Positions 46,801-52,031 of a stretch of DNA of 64,000 bases are shown here, piece after piece; positions within the stretch are counted from its first letter, which is position 1; every line of letters begins with the position of its first letter. The notes under the pieces were generated by a model. The model made no database searches. It was not told where the DNA came from and saw only the letters and a program-made list of their open reading frames with translations. Position numbers and translations under genes: made by a program. The DNA comes from Azorinus chamasolen (Eukaryota > Mollusca > Bivalvia > Cardiida > Solecurtidae), in contig OY755236.1 of NCBI GenBank assembly GCA_963576725.1, positions 66,513,379 to 66,577,378 of the forward strand. The letters run 5' to 3'.

Positions 46801-49662
46801 CAAGCAGAGCAGACCCAGATCAGGCGGCTCCTTTAGCAGTTGTCTGATTAGGGCCTACTCTGTTTGTTAATGGAATTTGAAAGATGTTTTTCATTACTTT
46901 CTAAAATGGCTACACTTTCTATTTTTCATTATAACTATTTTGTCCATGAATATTCAGTAGGTACTGAAATTTTGAATAAACATCGAACAGGGGAAGGGTT
47001 AAAAATAAGTTAAGATATGAAGAATAATATGAACTGATGTAGAAGGTATAATGAAAATATCTGAAATTTTGAACATAAGTATAGATTAATTTAGTATAGA
47101 TTTACATTGTTATAATATGTTTACATTTACATTTTTCTTTAATTTCTATTCACTTGAGGTCCTCTACAAAAGCTATATAAATTATGCCTTTGGGGTCAAA
47201 ATTGGCACACCTCAGGGCCGGCTAGTTTTCTATAGAAACATAATACTGAAAACTTTGAAAATCTTCTCCTCTGATTGTCTGGTGAGCGATGTCAGGGCCA
47301 TTCTGGCCCTCTTGTTTCTATCTATCTACATATACTGCAACACTTTTTTGCAAGTATTATGTGCAGCTGCGCGTCAGTGCAGTTATTAAGTAAAAGTTAA
47401 AGTAGGAGAAAGAAAGTAGAGTGATATTTATGTATATGGTAGGATACAGTTAAAAGATGATAAAAACACTGTTCCCACTTAGAAATAATGGATGATATAG
47501 ACTACCCTGTAGAACATGACAAGGCGGGCATCAGCTCTCGTGTTCTGTAGGGTGCTCTTGCATCCTAGAGATGCTATCATATGTGGAGTAATTGTTACTT
47601 ACCCAGCATACAGACCTTCGCTGTACCATATCGGTTAGTGTATTGGCTCCACACTGTTGAGGCTTACTCAAGCTGAGGTTTGATCAATGTCTTGTACGCC
47701 ATCTCTATTATTCCTTTGTGTTTCCTAGTTTGTATGTTGCACCGCAGGAAGCCATGGGTTCTGTTTGCTGTTTGGGTGACATTCTTTATGTGGGTTTTCC
47801 ATATTTCATATTTCTTTCGTATTATTATAATCTAGAATATCTATTAACAAGATAATTTCTATAAAGGTCGAAAAACAAGTAAAGAGGCGATTCTCGAAAG
47901 GTCTAAATACCCTGAAAAGAAAGCTCTGTAAATTTATAAAACTGTTGTCCCAGTAAGTTTTGATAGTAGTACGAGACGTTCCGAGATGAACTAGATTTGG
48001 TACGAAACGTCCCGTAGCCTTGAATTTGTTCGACTGGTTATCAATTTATTGATGTTAAAACTGTAGCCGTCAAACCGCTTTCGCTGATACATGCATACAC
48101 AGTCTATCTTTTATTGGAGAGGTCATAATCTGCAGATATTATGGTAAATAGTGGAAATGGACAGACTACAAAAAGTGCGCCCGTAGGCCGGACCCGTGCT
48201 GTCGTGAATTTTAAGGGACAAAGTCAAAATTATTGCGGGAATTCCGCACTCTAGATGCAGCACTGAATGTTATACTGTACTTTGGGAATAATTGGCTTCA
48301 TGATATTTTCGCCACGTTGCTTCAAAATGCCCATGTTTTATTTTGGTCCATTTAATTTTCGCCATTCTGGGATTAAAGGGGCCCAAAAATAACACATGTA
48401 TAAATCAAAAGTGGAAAAGATTATTCTACCTTTGGTTAATTTGAAGTCTTCAAGTTGTTATTGTCAGAACGGAGATACTAATAGTAGGAAATGCTTGTTC
48501 CGGTCATGTCTAATTCCAGGAATAAAACGGGGAGTATACAGTATATCTGCTAAGCGTAAATAATTTGTTTCCGACATGTGTCTAAATGATTGAATTGCAC
48601 ACTTTCTATAGAAGAAAGCACTGATTAAAAGTGAATAAACGCTCAAGCAATACTGCTGTCATCACTTGGTGTATCTGCCCGGCATGACTTACGATAGTGT
48701 CTCACATAGGTGTTAATTGTGTGTGTACAATGGACAAGTTACATATTGGCAATAAAGTGTTATTTGTTGTCAAGGATATATTTTGGGGTGTTAAATTTTC
48801 GCACTTTTGTACCTGGTGGCGAAATAGGCCAATTATTAACGACGGCCAATTATTCCCAAAGTACGGTAGTAAGGAGCTAAAACCTTGGTTGGTAATTATT
48901 GTTAACATTCACAAGTCACCAATTGTCTGCTGAAGGTTAATTACAGAAGCATTTGGTTTTATTTTTTAGATAAAGAACCATTACGTAAGATTCGGTACAA
49001 TGATGATGAAGACAAAAGCGGGATTGGCTTCATTTCTTATTTCCTGGTCTTCACTGTACTGGTTGTTGCAGGTTATCTAGTGTTCCACAACAAACAGAAG
49101 GTGAGTCTTATTGTAGATCTACTTTGGTGGTGTTCTTTGCATGAGACAATGCAATTTGTTCCATGCATGGATAAATTTTCCAGGTGTTCATCCACTTATA
49201 ATTAGCAGGATGTTGTGATATGACTGAAAACAATAAAAGCCACATGAAATCCCAAAATAAACAAAACGAACAAAATGATGTCCGTAATATGAATTATTCA
49301 CCCTAATTTTAACTTTGACTTATTTCAATTCTTTTCAGAATTAGAATTAAAGTGTTTTGATCATTATGAAACGCTGAACTACTCAATGTCTCATCTGTTT
49401 TCACACATTATCACTAACTTTCCAACAACATACAAAAGCTTAATAGTTATGTCCCCCAAATGAAGTTGTTTTATATTTTTCACTTAACATAATATCTTGT
49501 TATTTTCGGAACTTTTACCAGATTATTGCACTTGTTGTGGAGGGAAAGGGCGCTGGCCGTAATGGGAGGAGACCGAGCTCTAAAGAATACCGCCAACTCA
49601 AGACAGAAGATGTTATGCCATCACTGGAAAAAACAGCTACCAGCAAAAACTATGTATTCTAG
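13634..49662 (+). CDS. TGOLN2-like: TGOLN2-like trans-Golgi network membrane protein (six exons, 5' end missing)
   Basis: Join of 13634-14026, 21812-22921, 31710-31865, 41700-41807, 48970-49100 and 49522-49662. The frame stays open through all five junctions, with GT donors and AG acceptors, and gives about 678 residues and TAG. Luminal parts: a six-Cys segment, a Gly/Thr/Asn/Ala repeat and an EGF-like module. Then come a linker, one transmembrane helix and a basic tail. In vertebrate TGN38/TGN46 the helix is followed by HNKRKIIAFVLEGK and a SDYQRL endosome-to-TGN signal. Here the tail reads HNKQKIIALVVEGK and then SSKEYRQL. Such proteins cycle between the TGN and the plasma membrane via AP-2-type recognition of YxxL. 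The EGF module and the Cys-rich segment are not features I know from vertebrate TGOLN2. KCT2-type relatives are the main alternative. The first exon with the signal peptide is not located. Confidence 0.85.
14400..16480 (+). repeat. ~155-bp tandem array, about 13 units
   Basis: Units share TTTTTTGTCCGGACAATAAC, ATGCCTGATGCCAGTTGATT, GAAACTTCATATATGGAAAG, AGAGGAAGTGTCATGCACAA and GGCTTCACTAATATTGGAG. Units in the middle are much more alike than those at the right end. Pairs such as 14971-15156 and 15436-15621 are nearly identical, which suggests higher-order duplication of about 465 bp. Antisense open frames across it are a by-product of the repeat. Confidence 0.85.
16487..17980 (+). mobile_element. 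Rolling-circle-type element, AGCTCACCAGAGCAC family (copy 2)
   Basis: The complete left hairpin is at 16487 and is followed by a CGTCGTGCGTCG stretch. The right end is TGTCTGGTGAGC, the hairpin GGGCCATTCTGGCCC and TCTTG at 17980. It is inserted in a T-run of the surrounding array: CAGTATTTTT on the left and TTGGAGTTATT on the right, where intact units read TTTTGGAGTTATT. It carries the same internal MITE and the same downstream ~590-bp segment as copies 1 and 3. Confidence 0.8.
17052..17383. mobile_element. TTAACCCTTTCC-family MITE inside the copy 2 carrier
   Basis: TTAACCCTTTGCCTG on the left and GGGAAGGGTTAA on the right. The central palindrome is around GGCTCCTATAGGAGGC. It lies at the same relative site in copies 1 and 3. 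Confidence 0.75.
18135..18362. mobile_element. Palindromic TTAA MITE, TTAACCCATTCC family
   Basis: Ends TTAACCCATTACC and GGGAATGGTTAA. The centre is a ~68-bp near-perfect palindrome with no spacer: GAAACCATTG... to ...CAATGGTTTC around GCTCCTATAGGAGC. Six other copies are at 27373, 32330, 41229, 50643, 58077 and 63093. TTAA ends suggest piggyBac-type mobilisation. Confidence 0.78.
18631..18802. mobile_element. Short TIR element, GCAGGGTTTTCCC ends
   Basis: GCAGGGTTTTCCC at the left is matched by GGGAAAACCCTGC at the right. Flanks read GCTTAT before and TTATGA after, so TTAT (or CTTATG, depending on where the end is set) is duplicated. It is 172 bp and non-coding. The flank is the same as that of the large composite at 33361-38221. 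Confidence 0.65.
18803..19326. other. Intron sequence, no feature recognised
   Basis: AT-rich. Short open frames on both strands have no recognisable motif. Confidence 0.4.
19327..19654. mobile_element. TA-flanked MITE with CAGTGAACCCTC ends (pogo/Tigger-like)
   Basis: CAGTGAACCCTCATTT at the left and its reverse complement AATGAGGGTTCACTG at the right, both flanked by TATA. TA targets and CAGT ends are typical of Tc1/mariner-pogo relatives. The centre holds an inverted pair AACACAAGAAGTGC... against ...ATATCTTGTGTT. No transposase is present. Confidence 0.72.
19735..19944 (+). mobile_element. Small rolling-circle-type element ending CACCGCTTGCGGTGCTCTTG
   Basis: The left end AGCTTGTCTGTTTC-GAA-GAAATAACGGGCT is a weak hairpin. 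A CGTCGTTGTTGTCGTTG stretch follows. The right end is the hairpin CACCGC-TT-GCGGTG and CTCTTG. It is followed within a few T residues by another element's left hairpin at 19950. Confidence 0.6.
19950..21609 (+). mobile_element. Rolling-circle-type element with ~165-bp array (AGCTCACC family)
   Basis: The left hairpin at 19950 is followed by GTCCGTCGTCCGTCGTCG and then about nine internal units. The phrase GAAACTGGAAGGCTCTCAGC repeats almost exactly every 165 bp between 20411 and 21237. Each unit also has GGTCAAAATTGGCCCCGCCC and GTTATATAAATTATG. The right end is TGTCTGGTGAGC, the hairpin and CTCTTG at 21609. There is no coding potential. Confidence 0.85.
21610..21737 (+). mobile_element. 3' end of an ATGTCTCCCC-family element, next to exon B
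   Basis: GGGGGAGACATCTG-TTTTTGTGGCAAAAA-CCTCTAG is the right end of the family seen at 8351-11724. It ends about 75 bp before exon B. Its left part is absent or was displaced by the neighbouring elements. Confidence 0.65.
21812..22921 (+). CDS. TGOLN2-like: TGOLN2-like exon B: Gly/Thr/Asn/Ala repeat exon
   Basis: Acceptor CTCACACAACAG before 21812, donor GCAG|GTTCG after 22921, phase 1 on both sides, 370 codons. After about 100 variable residues the middle is a 19-residue repeat of the form AGTGTNTAGTGTNGGTENK (about 57 bp), with roughly nine recognisable copies. The last two units differ from the rest (DSQSGTNGLTENKAGTG) and are nearly identical to each other. The Thr-rich, Pro-poor, charge-poor composition suits an extended, heavily O-glycosylated luminal stalk. 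Vertebrate TGN46 also has tandem repeats in this place, but with different units. Reading on past the exon meets TAG at 22927, consistent with splicing. Confidence 0.85.
22922..23513. other. Intron sequence with a short rolling-circle 3' end
   Basis: Near 23158-23167 ATGGCCCTCTTG is the last part of an AGCTCACC-type right end, without the rest of the element. Otherwise nothing is recognised. Confidence 0.45.
23775..26152 (+). mobile_element. Block of AGCTCACC-family elements nested in the GAGCCC element
   Basis: Left hairpins are at 23775 and 24541. Right ends (hairpin GGGCCATTCTGGCCC or GGGCCATCATGGCCC, then TCTTG) are at 25842 and 26152. The block reads as two or more partial elements, the second inside the first. 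It contains a TTAA MITE at 25404-25637. Flanks are ACTGTATTTTT and TTTTGCTTG, again a T-run. Confidence 0.7.
25404..25637. mobile_element. Palindromic TTAA MITE, TTAACTCTTTGCATGC family
   Basis: Left end TTAACTCTTTGCATGCTGGG. The right end has decayed to GCATCCAAAGAATTAA. The centre is a perfect inverted pair GATCAGGCCCCACATTATGT / GGGGCCTGATC flanked by CAAACAGTTTGGAT words. Other copies are at 27717-27931 and 53454-53657. Confidence 0.72.
26813..27372. other. Intron sequence with a degraded TTAA MITE at its start
   Basis: TTAACCCTTTACTTGATATTC at about 26811 begins a diverged TTAACCCTTTCC copy with no clear right end. The remainder holds no recognised feature. Confidence 0.4.
27373..27582. 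mobile_element. Palindromic TTAA MITE, TTAACCCATTCC family
   Basis: TTAACCCATTCCTCC at the left, ATAATGGGTTAA at the right, and a long central palindrome of the GAAACCATTG...CAATGGTTTC type with a small deletion on one arm. Confidence 0.75.
27717..27931. mobile_element. Palindromic TTAA MITE, TTAACTCTTTGCATGC family
   Basis: Left TTAACTCTTTGCATGCTAAG and right CTAGCGTGCAAAGAGTTAA. Centre CAAACAGTTTGGATCCTGATGAGAC... against GTCTCATCTGGATCCAAACCG. A complete copy bounded by TTAA. Confidence 0.78.
28389..28712. mobile_element. 324-bp TTAA MITE, AGACATT ends, present only in copy 3
   Basis: Copy 2 reads TGCCATTTTAAGCATCTTC at this place. Copy 3 reads TTTTTAA then AGACATTCCC...GGTAATGTCT then TTAAGCATCTTC. 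TTAA is duplicated and the ends are inverted. A G-run lies at 28674-28685. It is non-coding. Confidence 0.75.
28819..29150. mobile_element. TTAACCCTTTCC-family MITE inside the copy 3 carrier
   Basis: TTAACCCTTTGCCTG on the left and GGGAAGGGTTAA on the right. It is very close to the copy at 17052-17383 over its whole length. Confidence 0.78.
29751..31061 (+). mobile_element. Rolling-circle-type element, AGCTCACC family, abutting copy 3
   Basis: The left hairpin starts two bases (TT) after the CTCTTG that ends copy 3. About seven internal units of ~165 bp follow. The right end is TGTCTGGTGAGC, GGGCCATTCTGGCCC and TCTTG at 31061. This end-to-start junction is like that expected from tandem rolling-circle products. 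Confidence 0.8.
31390..31639. mobile_element. TTAACCCTTTCC-family MITE, left end decayed
   Basis: Right end GGGAAGGGGTTAA and a central palindrome GATGGCTCTTGTAGGAGCCATC. It lies 70 bp before the EGF exon. Confidence 0.65.
31710..31865 (+). CDS. TGOLN2-like: TGOLN2-like exon C: EGF-like module
   Basis: Acceptor ATCATCTTATAG-type before 31710, donor T|GTAAGTAT after 31865, phase 1 on both sides, 52 codons. Six cysteines are spaced C-x7-C-x5-C-x8-C-x1-C-x11-C, with NGATC and CLCPLGY, the standard EGF pattern. No calcium-binding consensus (D/N-x-D/N-E/Q at the start) is obvious. A single symmetric 1-1 exon is the usual form of a shuffled EGF module. I am not aware of one in vertebrate TGOLN2, so it is either a lineage gain or an ancestral part lost elsewhere. 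Confidence 0.9.
31866..32329. other. Intron sequence, no feature recognised
   Basis: AT-rich, with no repeat end that I can define. Confidence 0.4.
32330..32532. mobile_element. Palindromic TTAA MITE, TTAACCCATTCC family, one arm shortened
   Basis: TTAACCCAGTCCCTC at the left and GAATGGGTTAA at the right. The central palindrome is largely deleted, so only AACAATTGTGCTCC and ACTTATCACAAAGGTTTC remain. Confidence 0.65.
32577..32782. mobile_element. TTAACCCTTTCC-family MITE, internal deletion
   Basis: TTAACCCTTTTCCTG at the left and GGAAAGGGTTAA at the right. One half of the central palindrome is missing (TATAGGAGCCATCTGATCTG remains). Confidence 0.72.
32783..33360. other. Intron sequence, no feature recognised
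   Basis: No repeat ends or coding exons are seen. Confidence 0.4.
34369..34939 (+). mobile_element. Rolling-circle-type element, AGCTCGACTATTC family
   Basis: The left end AGCTCGACTATTC-GAA-GAATAGTAGAGCT is a hairpin, followed by CGGCGTCGGCGTCGGCG. Two ~155-bp units contain GGTTAAGGTTTTTGTTAAAG. At the right GAATAGTCAAGC (the inverse of the left arm, one mismatch) returns, then the hairpin GCTGTC-CT-GTGACAGC and TCTTG. It has the same plan as the AGCTCACC family but shares little sequence with it. Confidence 0.75.
36709..37994. mobile_element. TA-flanked TIR element, CAGTAAAACTCC ends (pogo/Tigger-like)
   Basis: CAGTAAAACTCCACTTTACG at the left and TAATAGCGGGGTTTTACTG at the right, with TA on both sides. 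Subterminal CGACCACCCCACTA and AAGACCACCCCACTATTAAG also match. An unassigned open frame begins with ATG at 37242 (about 55 codons, no motif recognised). A 180-bp GA tract is embedded. No complete transposase is visible. Confidence 0.68.
37689..37870. repeat. (GA)n microsatellite, about 180 bp
   Basis: Runs of AG with a few GGAAGAAG interruptions. A shorter (GA) run and a duplicate of CACTAAAATTCAATATGAAG follow at 37871-37927. Frames through it are not coding. Confidence 0.95.
38240..40120 (+). repeat. ~145-160-bp tandem array, split by a nested element
   Basis: About eight units share ATCTTCATGAAACTTCACATGTGCATTGATATC, GGGCAGGAACCCTATTGAAT and TGGGCTTTGCCCAACCAAGG. The fourth unit is broken at about 38870 and resumes at 39561. 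This is probably the core of a rolling-circle-type repeat, but I could not define its own ends. Confidence 0.75.
38871..39560 (+). mobile_element. Rolling-circle-type element, AGTCCCCCACC family, nested
   Basis: The left end AGTCCCCCACCAGTTA-CTGGTTGGGGGACT is a hairpin, followed by CCGTCCGTCCCTCCGTCCG. Four ~150-bp units are related to the ATGTCTCCCC family core. At the right GGTGGGGGACT returns, followed by the hairpin TGTATTGC-ATA-GCAATACA and ATTACTTG. Flanks are TCATTTTGTT and TTCTAAATATAT, so it splits a unit of the surrounding array. Confidence 0.8.
40121..41228. other. Intron sequence with a G-run at 40483-40496
   Basis: Loose ~150-bp recurrences (GTTTGTGATTCGCATAACTCC, AGAAACATGAAACTTTTCAGG) suggest a very old repeat. 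No gene is visible. Confidence 0.4.
41229..41467. mobile_element. Palindromic TTAA MITE, TTAACCCATTCC family
   Basis: TTAACCAATTCCCTCC at the left and GAGAATGAGTTAA at the right. The long central palindrome has an extra GGCTAGA in one arm. Confidence 0.72.
41700..41807 (+). CDS. TGOLN2-like: TGOLN2-like exon D: acidic Lys/Asp linker
   Basis: Acceptor AAATTTCATTTTACAG before 41700, donor GATG|GTAAGTC after 41807, phase 1 on both sides, 36 codons. It begins SDDFVDGYNPPP and continues with alternating Asp and Lys (TSIDKDKGVDLKQD). It has no cysteine and no hydrophobic run, so it is probably a juxtamembrane luminal spacer. It joins in frame to both the EGF exon and the transmembrane exon. The exon is short and its call rests on splice sites and frame more than on a domain. 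Confidence 0.75.
41880..42364. repeat. Intron sequence with a 32-bp-arm hairpin at 42137-42215
   Basis: The arms 42137-42168 and 42184-42215 are inverted copies with two mismatches and a 15-base loop. The inner 20 bases (TTGTGACCACTCTTTAGAAT) match perfectly. The rest of the interval is unassigned. Confidence 0.7.
42365..42585 (+). mobile_element. 5' part of an AGCTCATCTGGCAC element
   Basis: The left hairpin AGCTCATCTGGCAC-AAG-GTGCCAATGTGAGCT is at 42365. The body is short, and it is followed at 42586 by the left hairpin of a different element. No right end belongs clearly to it. Confidence 0.6.
42586..44064 (+). mobile_element. Rolling-circle-type element with ~144-bp array, AGCTTACCTGAGC family
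   Basis: The left hairpin AGCTTACCTGAGC-TAA-GCTCAGGGTAAGCT is followed by GTGTGCGTCGTCCGTCG. About nine units share CCTTGTGAACACTCTAGAGG, CAATCTTCATGAAACTTGGT and GGTCAAAAACTAGGTCACTA, spaced 142-145 bp apart. The right end is CAGGTGAGTGATTAAGGGACATCTTGGCCCTCTTG. Confidence 0.82.
44272..45341 (+). mobile_element. Rolling-circle-type element, AGCTCGCCTGAGC copy
   Basis: Left hairpin AGCTCGCCTGAGC-AAA-GCTCAAGGTGAGCT at 44272. The core is the same as at 42586-44064. The right end CAGGTGAGCAATTAAGGGCC...GCCCTCTTG is at 45341. It is a sibling of the preceding element and about 0.2 kb away. Confidence 0.82.
45573..46070 (+). mobile_element. AGCTCACC-family element, 3' truncated
   Basis: Left hairpin AGCTCACCAGAGCACTTTTGTGCTAAGGGTGAGCT, two units, then CTAGCAAACTTGAAGCTGAC and a short piece of the segment that precedes the MITE in copies 1-3. 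No right end. Confidence 0.7.
46071..46576. other. Intron sequence with small inverted repeats
   Basis: At about 46416-46489 GGATTCTGATCTGACACATA and ACTTGAAGTTACATATG words form small palindromes. No gene. Confidence 0.4.
46577..47002. mobile_element. Two TTAACCCTTTCC-family MITEs side by side
   Basis: The first (46577 to about 46760) has only its left end and centre. The second (46761-47002) is complete, with TTAACCCTTTCCCTC and GGGGAAGGGTTAA at its ends. Confidence 0.7.
47150..47314 (+). mobile_element. 3' end of an AGCTCACC-family element
   Basis: One unit (GGTCCTCTACAAAAGC...) and the right end TGTCTGGTGAGC, GGGCCATTCTGGCCC and TCTTG. The left hairpin is missing. Confidence 0.7.
47560..47801 (-). 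pseudogene. Fragment of a second LINE's reverse transcriptase, antisense
   Basis: Reading the minus strand from 47801 gives WKTHIKNVTQTANRTHGFLR, then MAYKTLIKPQLE, a stop, and ASTVWSQYTNRYG. It lines up with the C-terminal RT region of the LINE at 3000-3170 (GFLRRN, MAYKSLVRPTLEYACSSW). The sequence is clearly different, so it is another family. It has an in-frame stop and no flanking domains. Confidence 0.7.
48273..48868. mobile_element. 596-bp TIR element just before the transmembrane exon
   Basis: TACTGTACTTTGGGAATAAT at the left is matched by ATTATTCCCAAAGTACGGTA at the right, 23 of 24 positions. TA lies at the outer edge. Further in, ATATTTTCGCCACG and GGCGAAATAGGCC also pair. It is non-coding and lies 101 bp before exon E. 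Confidence 0.75.
48970..49100 (+). CDS. TGOLN2-like: TGOLN2-like exon E: transmembrane segment
   Basis: Acceptor GTTTTATTTTTTAG before 48970, donor AAG|GTGAGT after 49100, phase 1 in and phase 0 out. It encodes DKEPLRKIRYNDDEDKSG, then a hydrophobic helix of about 20 residues (IGFISYFLVFTVLVVAGYLV), and ends FHNKQK. The helix followed at once by HNK and a basic turn is the arrangement of TGN38/TGN46. With the luminal modules upstream it predicts a type I topology. Confidence 0.9.
49522..49662 (+). CDS. TGOLN2-like: TGOLN2-like exon F: cytosolic tail with YRQL signal, stop
   Basis: Acceptor TCGGAACTTTTACCAG before 49522, 46 codons, TAG at 49660-49662. The tail starts IIALVVEGKG, then NGRRPSSKEYRQL, and ends MPSLEKTATSKNYVF. 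Two features match the known TGN38/TGN46 tail: the KIIA-hydrophobic-EGK start, and a Ser-x-x-Tyr-x-x-Leu signal preceded by RRP. In rat TGN38 the SDYQRL motif is needed for return to the TGN. The mollusc tail extends about 20 residues past the signal, and its last residues NYVF could be a second aromatic motif. No polyadenylation signal is clearly assigned. Confidence 0.92.
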   Translation: MIALVVEGKGAGRNGRRPSSKEYRQLKTEDVMPSLEKTATSKNYVF

Positions 49663-49831
49663 CTCTCTGCTGAAAGTTAATTGATGTCAGTGGTGTTTCT
49701 TTAATGGACCAGCTTTTTTGATTATCCATTACTTTGCCTAGAAAAATAGAAATACAGATTTTCAAATGCAAAAAGAGGAAATTCAAACTGTCCAAATACA
49801 TATTTAGTATACAGATTATGGAAATGTGACA

Positions 49832-50105
49832 TTAACCCTTTCCCTCATATAAACATTTTTTCATGCATCTGCAAACAGAGTAGACCCAGATCAGATGGCT
49901 CCTATAGGAGCCGTCTGATCGGGATCTGCTCTGTTTGCCATTGGAATTTGATAGATCTGTTTCTATACTTTCTAAAATGGCTACAATGTTCCACCTTCAA
50001 TATTTCATTACAACAAATTTGTGCATGAATATTCATTATAACAATTTTGACCATATTCAGTTAGTAATGAAATTTGTAATAAACATAGAACAGGGAATGG
50101 GTTAA
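49832..50105. mobile_element. TTAACCCTTTCC-family MITE in the 3' flank of the gene
   Basis: TTAACCCTTTCCCTC and GGGAATGGGTTAA at the ends. Central palindrome GATGGCTCCTATAGGAGCCGTC. It contains AATAAA near its right end (about 50075), which could serve the gene as a poly(A) signal since it lies about 410 bp past the stop. That use is speculative. Confidence 0.72.
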
Positions 50106-51183
50106 GAGGAAGGTGTCCTGTTTGACTTCCTGTTTAACTTTGGTTAACAAATGTAATTCACAATTTTGGAAGCTATGTAAATTAACTTACTGACATTATT
50201 GGTCTATCTTTAGGTGAAATTTAATCAATATGATATTCAACAAATTTTGTCCAATCTTAAGTTATTGTGATACTTTGAAGCCTATACTGGAATTCTAGTT
50301 TAAGCAAACATACTTACATGCCTTATAACGTTGGATAGCTTATTACCTTATAAACACAATTCAAAACTCGTCTGTGAAATATTTTTAGTTACCAAAACAA
50401 GTTTAGTTACTGAAGTGAGCTATTGTTTGATTATCTGTTGCTATAATGTGATATATTTTTACTTGAAATCCAATGGATGCCATTTTTTGTGGAATGTTTG
50501 CTTGTGAATTATTGCTATTTGCATTTAATGCAATCAAAGTTAGGATCAGTATAGCATATGCTTCAGTTTGAACAACACTGAGTTGTTATGTTAGAGATAA
50601 AAGCAAGACTAATTGTTATATTTGTGTATAGTACTTGCTTTCTTAAACCCATTCCTTCTTAGAATATTTTTAGACCCAACCTCTTTGAATAAATCTTCTG
50701 AAAAGGAGCATTTACTTGAAAAGGAAAAGTTTACAATTATATATTTTGAAACCAATGTGAGAAATAGAGCATTTGCTCCATATGAGCAAATGCTGTATTT
50801 ACCACAATGGTTTCAAAAATGACTTTTACAGAGGTGTCAAAATGCTTCACTTGGAGGGAATGGTTTAAGGGATATGCCCTTGTTATGATGTAATTTCCCA
50901 GTTGTTATATCTGTGTAATTACTGTATCCTTGGGGTTTTATTTTAATTTTATAATATCACATGATTGAATCTCTTAATTGTCTGTGTTAACTTGTTTTTA
51001 TTTTTGTCCAGCTGCCTTGTGCTCAGCATAACATATCATATGGGGAATGAGTGTTTGTGTGTCCATGCTTGCATCTGTCCAATTTGCAAAATTGAAAATA
51101 GTTGACATTATAAATTTAGAGGAGAGGGCATACTGGGTGACTCAGTATTTTGACCAAATAAGGTAGTACTTTTACCATATGTA
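50106..51183. other. Downstream sequence, with a TTAACCCATTCC MITE at 50643-50866
   Basis: The MITE has TTAAACCCATTCC on the left and GGAATGGTTTAA on the right, plus the palindrome GAGCATTTGCTCCATATGAGCAAATGC. The rest holds no recognised gene. Confidence 0.55.
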
Positions 51184-51343
51184 ACTCACCTGGCTCAAAG
51201 TGCAAAAGTGAGCTATTTGGATCACACTATATCCGTCAAACCGTGTGCAATATCCACAATTTTTTCTTCAACCCTGTACTCAATGAATAGGTTACTTGGC
51301 CTATGCCACAGCAGAATGATACAGGGCCATCATGACCCTCTTG
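51184..51343 (+). mobile_element. Very short rolling-circle-type relic
   Basis: A decayed left hairpin AACTCACCTGGCTC...AAGTGAGCT and a right hairpin GGGCCATCATGACCC with TCTTG. Only about 160 bp, with the core lost. Confidence 0.5.
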
Positions 51344-51480
51344 TATTAGCTATACATGGTATAAGGTTTTGGAGCATTATATCAGTTTTGCAGCATTTGT
51401 ATAGTGGCTTAAAACCCTAAAAATCCCTCCATATCGAAGTTTTAATAATGAGAAATTTAGATCTTTGTCGCCAGATGACT

Positions 51481-51554
51481 GCTTAATGCAGGGTGAAAGT
51501 CATGCAGAAAGCTCTGTTGAAAGCTTTCTGCATGACTTTCAAACTGCATTAAGC
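51481..51554. repeat. Hairpin GCTTAATGCAGGGTGAAAGT family
   Basis: The arms GCTTAATGCAG and TGAAAGTCATGCAGAAAGCT pair with the right half across an 8-base loop, with small mismatches. Related hairpins are at 13051 and 59437. Confidence 0.75.
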
Positions 51555-51842
51555 TGCCATCTGTCTTGCAGACCATCACTGATACTAGTTTTAATGTTCT
51601 GTTTATAGGGGTGTTGTTGTATACCATAAGTATTCAAAACCCAGACTGTTCTCTCCATTGTTTTTTAGAGCTGAATGGTTTCAAGTAGTTGGACATAGTA
51701 GCAAATAGTGTAGACTCTAATCAAAAGTCTCCTTCTAGATGTCTAAGTTAGATGAGTAAGCTGGTCTATCTGATTACTTAGGGTAGTTAGTTTAGCTGGT
51801 GTTGCTTTTTGATCAGTTTTGGGTTTGATTATTGTTCTCTTC

Positions 51843-52031
51843 CCTTTGAGAGGGGGTATATAAGAGTCAGTGTGTTGGTTGGTCAGTTGGTCTGTCTGTC
51901 TGTACGTGGCACAACTTTTTGTCCTGGTCTATCTCCTGTTCTACAGTACCATTAAATTTATTCTTCACATATGGAACAGGCCTAGTGAGAGAAAGTTACA
52001 TGATAAAGGTTCATAACTAACTAGTATTTTT
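51843..52031 (+). mobile_element. 5' part of a GAGAGGGGGTATATA repeat
   Basis: GAGAGGGGGTATATAAGAGTC, a CTGTCTGTCTG stretch and TGGCACAACTTTTTGTCC. The same start returns at 56270-56400. It ends in a T-run where the next element begins. Confidence 0.45.
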
